DNA of 64,000 bases from Chloroflexota bacterium (GTDB lineage: Bacteria; Chloroflexota; Anaerolineae; Anaerolineales; Villigracilaceae). The number at the start of each line of letters is the position of its first letter. Position 1 is the stretch's first letter. Shown here piece by piece: positions 17,307-26,413 of this stretch. Below the pieces are notes generated by a model. It was given only the letters and a program-made list of their open reading frames with translations, searched no databases and was not told the DNA's origin. The DNA lies in the NCBI GenBank assembly GCA_016234495.1, contig JACRBI010000044.1:1-64000 (forward strand), given 5' to 3'. The position numbers and the translations under genes are program-made.

Positions 17307-17682
17307 CGTTTCCTCCATTTTGCAAAACATGCTGGATGCGTTCCGCAACCGCGGGATGCTGAAAGATGAGGATGTTGCGCTCGATGAAGCGGCGAAGTAA
17401 TTCACGTCCATCGTCCGTCAGGCGGTAATATTTGCGCGGCGGACCAAGTTTCGATTCCCCGCTCTGGCTGACCACCAGCCCCATATCCTCGAAGCGGTTG
17501 ATGGCGCGATAGTTGCTGTTATCGTCAGCGGAGATCGTTCCTTCGCTGAGGCGCATTACTTCGGCGCTCATCTCATACGGGTAGCAGGGTTTCTCGTCCA
17601 GAAGCAGGAGCAGCCAAAAGGTGAGCAGCCCTTTTTTATAGACACTTTCCCAATTTTCGAGCAGGCGGTCGAGTTCGGTCAA
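17296..17682 (-). CDS. PadR-family transcriptional regulator
   Basis: 128 aa. The winged-helix region contains PCYPYEMSAEVMR, NYRAINRFEDMGLV and GPPRKYYRLTDDGRELL, the latter being the family wing motif. It probably represses its own operon with the downstream membrane protein. An inverted repeat-like AT-rich stretch (TACTATTC...ACTAAAGATAGTATAG) lies 18-60 bp upstream and may hold the operator; this is inference. Confidence 0.9.
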   Translation of the reverse strand: MTELDRLLENWESVYKKGLLTFWLLLLLDEKPCYPYEMSAEVMRLSEGTISADDNSNYRAINRFEDMGLVVSQSGESKLGPPRKYYRLTDDGRELLRRFIERNILIFQHPAVAERIQHVLQNGGNDGN

Positions 17683-17805
17683 TGTGACATCTCCTTCTGT
17701 CTACTATTCTTTAGGTATAATACTAAAGATAGTATAGTTGGACTGAAATAAATTGTCAAGGTTGCATGAGAGTTGAGTGATGGCTTTCTTGAAGTCGAAA
17801 ATTCT

Positions 17806-17891
17806 TTAACGCAAATTCAGCGAATGAAGCGAATAACGCGAATTTTTTAAAATTTTCGCGAAATTCGCCCAATTGGCGTAATTCGCGTTAA
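17806..17891. repeat. Palindromic intergenic element, copy 2
   Basis: 86 bp, starting TTAACGCAAATT and ending AATTCGCGTTAA, with an interior of GCGAA/TTCGC words as in copy 1 (5-91). The following 50 bp (to AGCTACTTTGAG) also resemble the flank of copy 1. The rest of this 345-bp gap contains no gene. Confidence 0.75.
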
Positions 17892-17958
17892 GACTGTGTC
17901 ACAAACTTATAAAACAGCCAAGCTACTTTGAGCAGACAACAGACCGTAAGAGTTATAT

Positions 17959-17995
17959 AAAAAAACTGATGATCCAGGAGGTCACCAGTTTTTTG
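17959..17995. terminator. Terminator after ferric-reductase-like gene
   Basis: AAAAAACTGATGATCC and GGTCACCAGTTTTTT form a near-perfect stem with A-run and T-run on either side, 30 bp past the end of the minus-strand gene. Confidence 0.75.
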
Positions 17996-18027
17996 TTAGT
18001 TTTAAAAATGTTTTTTTGCAGCCTCAG

Positions 18028-18774
18028 CTATCCCTGAGTCGGATTCGGCGCTGCGGGAGCAGGCGTCGCCTTCTTCTGCGGGAAGTATTTGTCGATCACT
18101 GCGGCGAGGATGCGGTACATCAAAAGAAAAAGCAAAATGCCGGCTGAATACCAGTAATAGTTTTGTGCCCACATCATCTTTGTGTCGGTACCGGAATAAA
18201 TTCCATGAAAAATTCCAAGCAGGTACATGCCGAAACTGCCGTAGTGCAAAAAGCGCCACGACTTTGGCCCGATGAGCGGCTTGATGTAGAACGTCAACGC
18301 AATGATGGCCCAGGTGTAAAAACCGATCTGACCGATGCCGATCCAGAACGGGCGATACTCGACGGTGCTGAATGGAATGAGCAATTGCAGCAAAGTGAAT
18401 TTGATGTAATGGTCGCCAAGGATGACGATGGCATGAAAGACCGCGAACGCCAAACCGAGCAGGCTGACATATTCATGAATGGCAAACGCGGCGGGCGCGC
18501 CCGGCCACAATCGCGCCATTTTATTGGTGATGCTTATTCCCAGCGCCATCGAAAGCCAGAGCAAACTCAGCGATACAAAAGCCGTCGCGCGCGAAAGATA
18601 CCAATAGGCCTTCGGCGAGTTGCCGCCCAGCGAGAACGCCATGTTTGGCAGCCAGGCGGGTAAAAGCAATACCGCCACCAGCAGGCCAAGGGTCATGGCA
18701 AACAGGAACATCAAAAATGATTGGATGTTTACCGATGATTCATATTCAACTTGCTCTGAATTATTCATAGCCAT
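18028..18774 (-). CDS. Ferric reductase-like heme membrane protein
   Basis: 248 aa with about six TM helices. Histidines in AIHEYVSL, VFHAIV, RFLHYGS and GIFHGIY are placed as in ferric-reductase-like/MsrQ b-heme proteins, which pass electrons across the membrane. No flavin domain is fused. It lies directly downstream of apbE and the Gly-rich protein on the same strand (7-bp gap), so a membrane electron-transfer unit with a covalently flavinylated partner is likely but not proven. Confidence 0.82.
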   Translation of the reverse strand: MAMNNSEQVEYESSVNIQSFLMFLFAMTLGLLVAVLLLPAWLPNMAFSLGGNSPKAYWYLSRATAFVSLSLLWLSMALGISITNKMARLWPGAPAAFAIHEYVSLLGLAFAVFHAIVILGDHYIKFTLLQLLIPFSTVEYRPFWIGIGQIGFYTWAIIALTFYIKPLIGPKSWRFLHYGSFGMYLLGIFHGIYSGTDTKMMWAQNYYWYSAGILLFLLMYRILAAVIDKYFPQKKATPAPAAPNPTQG

Positions 18775-18781
18775 TTACTCC

Positions 18782-19705
18782 TTACAAATACTCTCTTATT
18801 CGCTTGCTGTATAAAACCTGACCATCTTCAAGAATGACCAGACACGCCAGATCGGGATTGGTCTCCAGCCAGGCGAGACCTTGCACACTGCCGCGGATCA
18901 AAACCGACTTTGCGGCTGTTTCCGCTTCGACGGCAGTCGGCGCCACGACAGTTGCCGACACCACGTCCGACTCGGCGGATGTGCCCGTGTTCGGGTCAAT
19001 GATGTGATGACGCAGCGCCCCGCCCAAAATCCAGCGGCGGCGGTCGGTGGATGATGTGGCCACGCCGCATTTCTGCGTGAAATACATCATGCCGATATAT
19101 CCGCTGCTTCGATCAAACGGTTTATAAATACCGACCTCCCACGGGCTGCCATCGAGCAGGGAACCGCTCATGGCAATATCTCCGCCACAATTCATCAGCG
19201 CCGAGCCGTGATGTTTCAAACGCGCAACCACCTGCTCGGCTGCCCAGCCCTTGGCAATGCCGCCGAAATCCAATTGCAGGCCTTCGGGCAGACAAATGCT
19301 GCGGGTTGACTCATCCCACGAGACAGTATCCAGCGTCCGCACGGCTGACGGCTCGCGCTCGGTTGGGTCGAGAATCTGCCCCAGCATCAAATTAAAATCA
19401 CGATCATAGCCAGACTCAAGCACGGCGCCGGCGACTGTCGGCGTGACCAATCCGCCGGTCGCTTTTTCAGCGAGCACAGCGGATTGGAAAATTTGCCAAA
19501 GAGTCGCGGAAACCGGCACGGGCTGATTGCCCGCCCGGTTTAACCGAGACAACTCACTGTCTACGCGGAAGCGGCTCAGGGTCTGCTCCCATTCTTCGAA
19601 CCAGCCCGGTACATCTGCCAATTCAACTGGAGATCGGTCTGAGCCGTTGTCCACGCAAACCAGCATTTCGGTGCCCATGGCACGGAAGTGCAGGCGATGT
19701 ACCAT
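18782..19705 (-). CDS. apbE: FAD:protein FMN transferase
   Basis: 307 aa. Family motifs include FRAMGTEM at the start, LDFGGIAKGWAAE, MNCGGDIAMSG and a metal-site region HHIIDPNTG with ATSSTDRR before it. It attaches FMN to Thr/Ser of a D-x-x-(S/T)GAT-type site in a partner protein. No such FMN-acceptor domain is obvious in the window. The start codon overlaps the upstream Gly-rich gene stop by 1 nt, and the ferric-reductase-like gene follows, so all three are co-translated. No lipobox, so it may act in the cytosol. Confidence 0.93.
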   Translation of the reverse strand: MVHRLHFRAMGTEMLVCVDNGSDRSPVELADVPGWFEEWEQTLSRFRVDSELSRLNRAGNQPVPVSATLWQIFQSAVLAEKATGGLVTPTVAGAVLESGYDRDFNLMLGQILDPTEREPSAVRTLDTVSWDESTRSICLPEGLQLDFGGIAKGWAAEQVVARLKHHGSALMNCGGDIAMSGSLLDGSPWEVGIYKPFDRSSGYIGMMYFTQKCGVATSSTDRRRWILGGALRHHIIDPNTGTSAESDVVSATVVAPTAVEAETAAKSVLIRGSVQGLAWLETNPDLACLVILEDGQVLYSKRIREYL

Positions 19706-20145
19706 TAAGAGCCGCCTGTGCCTCCGCCCCCGCCACCACCTCCGGGCGGAGGAGCAACTACCACAGAGCCGCCTCCACCTCCGCCTCCACCGGCGGATCC
19801 GCCGCCGGCGGTTGCTCCACCACCGCCACTGGCGGCTCCGCCTCCGCCGCCATTGCCATTACCTTTTCGAGATTGCTGGATTACAACGACCACTGTCTGC
19901 GGTTTGGTTCCGCCGAAATAAACTACTCCGTCGCCGGCTGCGGCCGGATCGGCAACTACAGGTTCAGCCGTCGGGGTGGGAGGTGGCGGCATTGCCGCCT
20001 GTTCCTCCGCCTTCTTCATCGCAGAGACGCGATCCGGTCCTGCGAACAAATTCCAGGCGGCCAAAGTTGTAACCATGGACACTGTGGCGATCGCCACTTG
20101 CACATCATTCCAATTCTTTTTAGGGGCAGCTTTAATTGGTGCCAT
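19705..20145 (-). CDS. Gly-rich membrane-anchored protein
   Basis: 146 aa from the ATG at 20145 (AAGGAG 8 nt before). A basic N-terminus and one TM helix (about 18-38) lead to a Pro linker, a short conserved-looking block (VVYFGGTKPQTVVVVIQQ) and a tail of about 60 residues made almost wholly of Gly with Ala/Ser/Pro. It is the first gene of the apbE operon. The tail is a low-complexity wall/matrix-like segment. Function unknown. Confidence 0.72.
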   Translation of the reverse strand: MAPIKAAPKKNWNDVQVAIATVSMVTTLAAWNLFAGPDRVSAMKKAEEQAAMPPPPTPTAEPVVADPAAAGDGVVYFGGTKPQTVVVVIQQSRKGNGNGGGGGAASGGGGATAGGGSAGGGGGGGGSVVVAPPPGGGGGGGGTGGS

Positions 20146-20197
20146 AAAAATCACTCCTTTTGACCGGGTCTAACCACCCGACACTTTGTTTTTTGGA

Positions 20198-20330
20198 CGC
20201 ACGCGAAGCGAAACGCAGATGGACGCGGATTTTTTGAAAAAGCATAAGCAAAAATGGTTTTTATCAGCGTTTTCCCCTGGCACTGCCCGCCAGGGCAAGT
20301 GAGCGTTCATCAGCGTCCCATCGTTCAAAC
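20198..20330. repeat. Interspersed 'CGCAGATGGACGCGGATT' element
   Basis: Begins GAAACGCAGATGGACGCGGA and ends with an inverse-like TCAGCGTTTTC...TCATCAGCGTCCC. Elements of this wording are common between genes in environmental bacteria (known pattern). It occupies the gap between two minus-strand genes and contains no ORF of note. Confidence 0.6.
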
Positions 20331-20357
20331 TGTCAGTTAACTAGGACCGGATTACCT

Positions 20358-20909
20358 TTAATCATCACCGTCTTCGTGATCGTTCTCGTTTCCGTCTTCG
20401 TGACTATCTTCGCCGCCGCCAGCGTTGGAATTACTGTTGGTGTTGCTGCTTCCCGCGCTGGAGACAGAACTTCCGCCGCCGTTATTGCCGCCGCCATTGC
20501 CGCTGCCGACCCATCCGCTCGCAGCCGGGGCCGCGATATAGGTCACGGGGATTTTCGAAATGGACATGACCTGACCATTCCTGCTGACATAGACAATATC
20601 GCCTGAAGAAAAGGTGACGAGATACGAATCGACCCCGTCAAGTTGTGCAACTTCCGCGGAATACAGGTCGCTGCGCCCGATCACATTGGATGCCAGATCA
20701 GCGGCCTGTTCAATCGTCATGCTGCCGCCCGCGATGCTGTTGGTCGCTGCGGGTGCAGCGGCTTCCACTGGCTGCGCCTGCTGTTGCGCGGCAACTTCTG
20801 TCGGCCCGGCCGAAAGGACGATTTTTTGATAAGCCGAGGCAACTCCAAACATAACGGCCAGCATGAACGTGGTCAATGCGGCTGAAATAAACAATGTACT
20901 TTTTCTCAT
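20358..20909 (-). CDS. Exported protein with PepSY-like block and acidic His/Asp tail
   Basis: 183 aa from the ATG at 20909, which follows AAGGAG. N-terminal signal anchor, an Ala/Gln linker, then a conserved block (AADLASNVIGRSDLYSAEV, YLVTFSSGDIVYVSRNGQV) reminiscent of PepSY-type folds. The C-terminus is Gly/Ser/Asn-rich and ends in repeated HEDG/NENDHEDGDD, a possible metal-binding tail. A shorter paralog without the tail lies at 22607. Part of the apbE neighbourhood; function unknown. Confidence 0.75.
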   Translation of the reverse strand: MRKSTLFISAALTTFMLAVMFGVASAYQKIVLSAGPTEVAAQQQAQPVEAAAPAATNSIAGGSMTIEQAADLASNVIGRSDLYSAEVAQLDGVDSYLVTFSSGDIVYVSRNGQVMSISKIPVTYIAAPAASGWVGSGNGGGNNGGGSSVSSAGSSNTNSNSNAGGGEDSHEDGNENDHEDGDD

Positions 20910-21109
20910 GGGTAGTCTCCTTTTTTGACTGTATACGGGATAAGTCGCCCCAACCCTGAAAGGGTTACTGCCAATAGATGAGAAAGCGCTCAGATAACGC
21001 TGTACTTTCCCCGTAAACAGGACTAAAGTACCACCTATGCAGGCATAAATTTTCAAACGAACACAAAACCTGCGTAGAATTTTGTCATACAAGCCGTAGT
21101 GCAAACATG

Positions 21110-21115
21110 TATAAT
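21110..21115 (+). promoter_or_regulatory. -10 box of leaderless C39-like peptidase gene
   Basis: TATAAT ends 7 nt before the ATG at 21123, and no Shine-Dalgarno is present, indicating transcription start at or next to the start codon. Confidence 0.55.
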
Positions 21116-21122
21116 CCTCCCC

Positions 21123-22475
21123 ATGCAAAAACGATTTAACCGCATCTGGCTGATCCCTGCCGCCATTCTGTTACTGGTCGGCCTTTACTACATCCCGCCC
21201 ATTCACAGCCGCCTCGCATGGCGCGTGGACAACCTGCGCACACAAATAAAATTTTTCTTCAATCCGCCCGATGAAGCCGTCTTTCAACCCGGCGGTGAAA
21301 CCAACCTCACCATTGAAACAGTCATCGCCACAACCCGCGCCGAATATTTATTGACGCTCACACCTCAAGCGACAGAGTCTGCTCAGGCGATTTCCACGCC
21401 CAAGCCGGGACCAACCCTCAAGCCGACGGTCACATCCACGCCTTTGCCTGCTTCCGTTATCCTGAAAGGAGTCAAATACGTCGACCAGCACAACCGCTGG
21501 AATTACTGCGGTCCCGCCAACCTGACCATGGCGCTTAACTTCTGGGGCTGGAAGGGAAACCGCGACGATGTGGCCAAGGTCATCAAGCCCGGCGAAAACA
21601 ACCCAAACATGGATTTCATCGAGCGCGGCAAAATAGACAAGAACGTCATGCCCTATGAAATGGTGGACTTCGTCAATGACACCACCGAGCTTTACGCATT
21701 ATCGCGTTCAGGCGGCGACATGACCCTGTTAAAAAGCTTCATTTCCGCCGGGTATCCGGTGGTGGTTGAAAAGGGCTATTATGAGCGTGACACGGCCGGC
21801 ACCGTCAGTTGGATGGGACATTATCAATTTGTCACCGGGTACGATGACGCTGCAAAGATATTCATTGTGCAGGATACCTATAACGACGGCCCCAACTTCA
21901 AAATAGGCTACGCTGAATTTAACGAAGGCTGGCGGAATTTCAACTATCTTTTCATGGTCGTATATCCCCCGGACAGCGAACAGAAAATTCACGACCTGCT
22001 CGGCAATTGGTCTGACGACAAATGGGCCAATCAACACGCATTGGATATTGCGAACGAAGAGATCAATAAACTGACAGGCATTGACGCCTACTTCGCCTGG
22101 TTCAATAAAGGCACGAGCCACGTCCTGCTTCAACAATATGTGGATGCCGCCACCGCCTACGACCAGGCTTTTTCGATTTACGCCACACTTGATGTGGGTA
22201 AACGTCCGTACCGCATGTTGTGGTATCAGACCGGCCCCTACAAAGCCTATTATTACAGTGGCCGCTACGCCGATGTGATCAATCTCGCAACGATCACTTT
22301 GGACAGCGTCAGCGGCGGCCCATACTTGGAGGAAAGCCTGTACTGGCGTGGCATGGCTTATTACATGGCTGGCAAAACCGCCCTCGCAGTTGATGATTAC
22401 CGTAACGCATTGAAAATCCACCCCAATTGGATACCGGCAACACAGGCGTTACAAGACTTGGGCATTCAGCCATAG
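21123..22475 (+). CDS. C39-like peptidase with TPR tail
   Basis: 450 aa. N-terminal TM helix (about 8-25), a Thr/Pro-rich linker, then a papain-like C39_2 domain with candidate Cys in YCGPANLTMAL, His in GHYQFVTGYDD and the following VQDTYND. The last ~150 residues contain TPR-like helices (AATAYDQAF, YWRGMAYYMAGKTALAVDDYRNAL). Predicted outside the membrane, cutting or binding peptides. No ABC transporter or RiPP precursor is adjacent. Divergent from the two PepSY-like genes around it. Confidence 0.8.
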   Translation: MQKRFNRIWLIPAAILLLVGLYYIPPIHSRLAWRVDNLRTQIKFFFNPPDEAVFQPGGETNLTIETVIATTRAEYLLTLTPQATESAQAISTPKPGPTLKPTVTSTPLPASVILKGVKYVDQHNRWNYCGPANLTMALNFWGWKGNRDDVAKVIKPGENNPNMDFIERGKIDKNVMPYEMVDFVNDTTELYALSRSGGDMTLLKSFISAGYPVVVEKGYYERDTAGTVSWMGHYQFVTGYDDAAKIFIVQDTYNDGPNFKIGYAEFNEGWRNFNYLFMVVYPPDSEQKIHDLLGNWSDDKWANQHALDIANEEINKLTGIDAYFAWFNKGTSHVLLQQYVDAATAYDQAFSIYATLDVGKRPYRMLWYQTGPYKAYYYSGRYADVINLATITLDSVSGGPYLEESLYWRGMAYYMAGKTALAVDDYRNALKIHPNWIPATQALQDLGIQP

Positions 22476-22504
22476 ATCGTTTGGCTCCTGTGTTTTGAAA
22501 ATTC

Positions 22505-22582
22505 TTAACGCGCATGCCGCGAATGTAACGAATTTCGCAAAAAAAGATTCGTGCTATTCGCCCAATTTGCGTAATTTGCGTT
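22505..22582. repeat. Palindromic intergenic element, copy 3
   Basis: Begins TTAACGCGCATG and ends GTAATTTGCGTT, with AACGAATTTCGC and GATTCG words inside. Degenerate copy of the 5-91 element, between convergent genes. Confidence 0.65.
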
Positions 22583-22606
22583 TTGCCTTTCACACCGAGG
22601 CTGTGT

Positions 22607-23008
22607 TTACCTGTGCGACGTGGGCTGATATATGGATAATCCGCCTGTTTTTGATGTGGAAAGAACCTGACCGTCACGGCTGATATACATCAGATCCCCG
22701 GAAGCAAAAGTGGCAAGATAAACGTCAGCGCCGTTGAGCTGGGTGTTCTCTGTCGTGTACAAGTCTGAACGCCCCAGCACTTTGACAGCCAAAGCGGCGG
22801 CGTCATAGATCGTGAATTCCTCTGCCGTTAGGTTATTTGCCGCGATCCCGGCGGATTGCTCCGGTAAGTTTTCCGCTGGCGCGGCAACCGTTGCCGTGGA
22901 CGGAACCGCCGCTTGAATGGCTTTTCGATAAGCTGACAACAAAGTATACAAGGCAAACAATAATGCCGCAGTCAGTATGGCTGATAGAATTAAAGTGCTT
23001 TTTCGCAT
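22607..23008 (-). CDS. Exported PepSY-like protein, short paralog
   Basis: 133 aa from the ATG at 23008 (AAAGGAG before it). It shares MRKSTL at the start, the signal anchor, the VLGRSDLYTTENTQLNGAD and YLATFASGDLMYISRDGQV blocks with the protein at 20358, but lacks its Gly/acidic tail. The two genes flank the C39-like peptidase. A duplicated pair serving one surface system is an inference. Confidence 0.75.
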   Translation of the reverse strand: MRKSTLILSAILTAALLFALYTLLSAYRKAIQAAVPSTATVAAPAENLPEQSAGIAANNLTAEEFTIYDAAALAVKVLGRSDLYTTENTQLNGADVYLATFASGDLMYISRDGQVLSTSKTGGLSIYQPTSHR

Positions 23009-23118
23009 AAAACAATCTCCTTTAGGTATTTCAAGAAGTAGTCGTATTCCTTTCAAAATAGTTACTGCAGGAATTTTACTACCTCAATTTGCCACACAAT
23101 CAAAGAGATGAGCAGATC

Positions 23119-24342
23119 ATGAAAATCCTCCACTTTGCCGACGCGCACATTGACATGGCGAACTACGGCCGCCACGACCCGCAGACGGGTTTGCCTTTAC
23201 GCGTGCTTGATTTCCTCAAGTCGCTGGATACCATCGTGGATACCGCCATCTCGCAAAAAGTAGACCTGGTCATCTTTGCCGGCGACGCCTACAAAGACCG
23301 TTCGCCCGCGCCGACCTTTCAACGCGAATGGGGCAGACGCATCATGCGCCTCTCACAGGCTGGTATTCCTACATTACTATTGATCGGCAATCACGATATT
23401 TCACCGTCCATCGGGCGCGCTCATGCCTTGCAGGAATTCAAAACCCTGCAAGTACCCTTCGTGAAGGTTTTGGATAGACCTTGCCTGCTGAAACAGGATG
23501 GCCTTTGGGGATTGCCACTTCAAGTCATCGCCATACCGTGGATCACGCGCTCGGGGCTGATGGCTGCCACCGGTGAGACGGATTCCACTGAAGCATTCTC
23601 GCGCATAGAAGAAAATATCGGGGACTTAATCGAAGGCTGGCTCAGCGATGCTGACGAATCAACGCCGGTCATTCTCACGGCGCACGCGTCCATTGAAGGC
23701 GCGAAGTTTGGCGGTGAAAGACTTGTGATGCTTGGCAATGACCTTGTGCTTTCGGGGGGGCTGGTGAAGAATCCAAAACTCAGTTACGTGGCAATGGGAC
23801 ACATCCACAAGCCGCAGGATGTGAATGAGGGATTCCAGCCGCCGGTCATTTACCCCGGCTCCATCGAGCGCGTGGATTTTGGCGAAGCCAAAGAGGATCG
23901 CTTCTTTGTCATCGCGGAAGTTGAAAAAGGAAAAGGCACGCGGGTGGATTGGATTCAACTCACAGGGGTGAGAAAGTTCATAGACCGCCGAACAGTTCTC
24001 AGGTCAAATGAGAACGTGAACGAAGCCCTTAAAGACGCATTGCCCAGCCCGCAGGAAATGTCTGAGGCAATCGTGCGCCTGTCGGTTGAATATCCAAGAG
24101 AATGGGATGCGTTGATTGATGAAACTGCTTTGCGAAAATACGTTGAAGGTGTGTTTGAATTTCATCTTGTAAAACGCCCGCAAAGTGAGGCGCGTGTGCG
24201 GATTGCGGAAGGGCAGCTTGTAAGCAGTTTGAGCCCGCTGGATTTGCTGGCGCAGTATTTCGATGCGGCAAAAGTAAAAGATGCGGACGAACTGCAAAAA
24301 CTCGCGCAGGAAATTATCTCCGAAGATACACTTGACACCTGA
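23119..24342 (+). CDS. sbcD: SbcD/Mre11-like metallophosphoesterase nuclease
   Basis: 407 aa from the ATG at 23119. Metallophosphoesterase motifs are HFADAHID, FAGDAYKDR, LIGNHD, LTAHAS and GHIHKPQ, with the SbcD-type capping region after residue 270. SbcD is the nuclease partner of the SbcC ATPase, but no sbcC follows; an MFS gene begins 46 bp later. The last 20 bp overlap a repeat-like run (TTGACACCTGACACTTGAC). The gene symbol is by family, not proven orthology. Confidence 0.88.
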   Translation: MKILHFADAHIDMANYGRHDPQTGLPLRVLDFLKSLDTIVDTAISQKVDLVIFAGDAYKDRSPAPTFQREWGRRIMRLSQAGIPTLLLIGNHDISPSIGRAHALQEFKTLQVPFVKVLDRPCLLKQDGLWGLPLQVIAIPWITRSGLMAATGETDSTEAFSRIEENIGDLIEGWLSDADESTPVILTAHASIEGAKFGGERLVMLGNDLVLSGGLVKNPKLSYVAMGHIHKPQDVNEGFQPPVIYPGSIERVDFGEAKEDRFFVIAEVEKGKGTRVDWIQLTGVRKFIDRRTVLRSNENVNEALKDALPSPQEMSEAIVRLSVEYPREWDALIDETALRKYVEGVFEFHLVKRPQSEARVRIAEGQLVSSLSPLDLLAQYFDAAKVKDADELQKLAQEIISEDTLDT

Positions 24343-24387
24343 CACTTGACCCTTGATACTTGGGCATCCTATCGCCCCGAGGTTGCC

Positions 24388-25671
24388 ATGTCCAAAGAGA
24401 ATTCGCGCTACCGCTGGTTCGTCGTTGCTATTTTCTTCTTCTTCATGCTGCTGCACCAGACTGACAAGTTAATGATCGGCTCGCTGCAAGTGCAGATCAG
24501 CGAAGATTTTCAACTCAACAACAAACAATGGGGGCTGATCAATTCCGGCGCGCTGATCGTCGCCACATTTCTTTACCCGATCTGGGGATATTTATACGAC
24601 CGCTTCTCGCGCACGAAACTTCTCTCACTGGCGTCTTTGATCTGGGGCGGCACGACCTGGTTGAATGCCATCGTGCGCACCTTTGGCGGATTCCTCGCCA
24701 CACGCGCCTCGACCGGCATTGACGATTCATCCTACCCCGGCATGTACACGTTGATCGCAGATTATTTCGGCCCCAACTTGCGCGGAAAAATTTACGGCAT
24801 CCTGCAGCTTGCGCAGCCGCTTGGCTATCTGGTCGGCATGATTCTCGCATTGATTGTCGCGCCGATGATCGGCGGCTGGCGTTCCATTTTTTACATCACC
24901 GGCTCACTGGGGCTGGTCATCGCATTGCTGATCTACTTCGGCGTGCGGGAAATGCCGCGCGGCAAAGCCGAGCCTGAATTTGAGAACATGGCAGAGATGC
25001 AAACCTTCAAATTCTCGTGGGCGGAAGCCAAAGAAATTTTCAAGAAGAAGACCATGTGGTTCATATTTTTGCAGGGCTTCGCGGGCGTCTTCCCCTGGAA
25101 CGTGATCATCTTCTTTTTCTTTGCCTATCTTGAAAAGGAACGCGGCTACGATGCGAACGGCATCCTGTTCACGATGGCGCCTGTCATCCTCATCCTCGCC
25201 AGCGGATATTTTGTCGGCGGCGCGCTCGGTGACTTTGCCTTCAAGTACACCAACAAGGGACGTATTATTGTTTCGAGCATCGGTGTGTTGATGGGCGCGT
25301 TGTTCATGTACCTTGCAATCACCAGCCCGATCGAAGCGAAGAATCAATTCTTCATCTTCATGTGCCTGACCGCCATCTTCATGCCGCTTTCCTCGGCCAA
25401 TGTCATTGCGACGGTTTATGACGTCACCGTGCCGGAAGTCCGCTCGACAGCGCAGGCAGTGGAATACTTCATCGAGAATGCCGGCGCGGCCTTCGCTCCG
25501 ATCATCACCGGCGTCATCGCAGACGCGCTAAGCCTGCAAGCCGCCATCCTGCTCATCTGCACTGTGGCATGGGGCTTGTGTTTCTTCTTCTACCTCGGCG
25601 CGATCTTCACCATCGACAAGGACTCGCACGACCTCCGCGCTCAAATGGCAGACCGCGCAAAATCCATGTGA
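24388..25671 (+). CDS. MFS transporter (anion/hexose-phosphate-like)
   Basis: 427 aa with 12 predicted TM helices. The ATG at 24388 is chosen because the upstream in-frame start at 24346 lies in repetitive TTGACAC sequence. The loop between helices 2 and 3 reads GYLYDRFSRTK, and the region after helix 4 (STGIDDSSYPGMYTLIADYF, RGKIYGILQLAQPLG) resembles the organic anion/sugar-phosphate branch. Substrate unknown. Confidence 0.88.
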   Translation: MSKENSRYRWFVVAIFFFFMLLHQTDKLMIGSLQVQISEDFQLNNKQWGLINSGALIVATFLYPIWGYLYDRFSRTKLLSLASLIWGGTTWLNAIVRTFGGFLATRASTGIDDSSYPGMYTLIADYFGPNLRGKIYGILQLAQPLGYLVGMILALIVAPMIGGWRSIFYITGSLGLVIALLIYFGVREMPRGKAEPEFENMAEMQTFKFSWAEAKEIFKKKTMWFIFLQGFAGVFPWNVIIFFFFAYLEKERGYDANGILFTMAPVILILASGYFVGGALGDFAFKYTNKGRIIVSSIGVLMGALFMYLAITSPIEAKNQFFIFMCLTAIFMPLSSANVIATVYDVTVPEVRSTAQAVEYFIENAGAAFAPIITGVIADALSLQAAILLICTVAWGLCFFFYLGAIFTIDKDSHDLRAQMADRAKSM

Positions 25672-25678
25672 TCTTGTG

Positions 25679-25733
25679 GGGGCACGGCGAGACGATTGAA
25701 CAGTAAAAAATCATCCAGTCCTCGCCGTGCCCC
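25679..25733. repeat. Long inverted repeat after MFS gene
   Basis: GGGGCACGGCGAG pairs exactly with CTCGCCGTGCCCC across a 29-nt centre. There is no T-run, so a terminator role is unsure; it may be another mobile palindrome. Confidence 0.65.
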
Positions 25734-25783
25734 TGCGAACATGAAAATTTAATCTGGCGCCACGATAATTTTTTTGGATGGGG

Positions 25784-25789
25784 TACAAT
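25784..25789 (+). promoter_or_regulatory. -10 box of leaderless membrane-protein gene
   Basis: TACAAT ends 7 nt before the ATG at 25797 with no Shine-Dalgarno between. Confidence 0.45.
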
Positions 25790-25796
25790 TTGCGCC

Positions 25797-26408
25797 ATGA
25801 TTAAAACCAAACCACCCCTCTTTTATTTTTCAATCACTGTCATAATGATTGCCTTGCTGGCTCTCCTTGGCCCGCAAGAAAAATCGCTGGGATCGAATGT
25901 GCGGCTCGTCTATCTGCATGGAGCCTGGGTAATGGCCGCGGAAGTCGCCTTTATCGCCGCGGCTCTCGCCGGACTTTTTGGCTTGCTCCTGCGCAAGGAC
26001 ATTTTCCACGCCTGGTCCGCCGCGCTTGGCCGCACCGGCATCATCTTCTGGCTGACCTATCTTCCGCTTTCACTCTTCGCCATGCAAGCCAACTGGAACG
26101 GACTCTTTCTTGCCGAGCCGCGTTTCCGCCTCGCCATGATCTTTGCGATAACAGGTGTTTTGCTTCAACTTGGTCTGTGGCTTTTCAACATTTCATGGCT
26201 GACATCATTTGCGAACATTCTGTACATCATCGCATTGCGCGTGGTCTTTGCAACCGCGCAAAACATCATGCACCCGCCGCCATCCCCTATTTTCAATTCA
26301 GGGCTGTGGAATGTCATCCTTTTCTTCGTCGGGTTGAATATTCTGGCATGGGTCGCAGGGTATTTCCTGACGCTGTTCTTCCTGTCCTTGCAGCCCAATA
26401 AAGAATAA
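25797..26408 (+). CDS. Six-TM membrane protein of unknown family
   Basis: 203 aa, about six hydrophobic helices. RLVYLHGAWVM near residue 37 resembles the histidine loop of heme-handling CcmC-like proteins, and Arg/His residues recur near helix ends, but the tryptophan-rich signature of that family is missing. The MFS gene starts 5 nt after its stop, so the pair are co-transcribed. Function unknown. Confidence 0.7.
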   Translation: MIKTKPPLFYFSITVIMIALLALLGPQEKSLGSNVRLVYLHGAWVMAAEVAFIAAALAGLFGLLLRKDIFHAWSAALGRTGIIFWLTYLPLSLFAMQANWNGLFLAEPRFRLAMIFAITGVLLQLGLWLFNISWLTSFANILYIIALRVVFATAQNIMHPPPSPIFNSGLWNVILFFVGLNILAWVAGYFLTLFFLSLQPNKE

Positions 26409-26413
26409 CCAGA

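Noticed and set aside
19718-19921. Pro-rich ORF on the plus strand
   Set aside because: Antisense of the Gly-rich gene; Gly codons read backwards as Pro.
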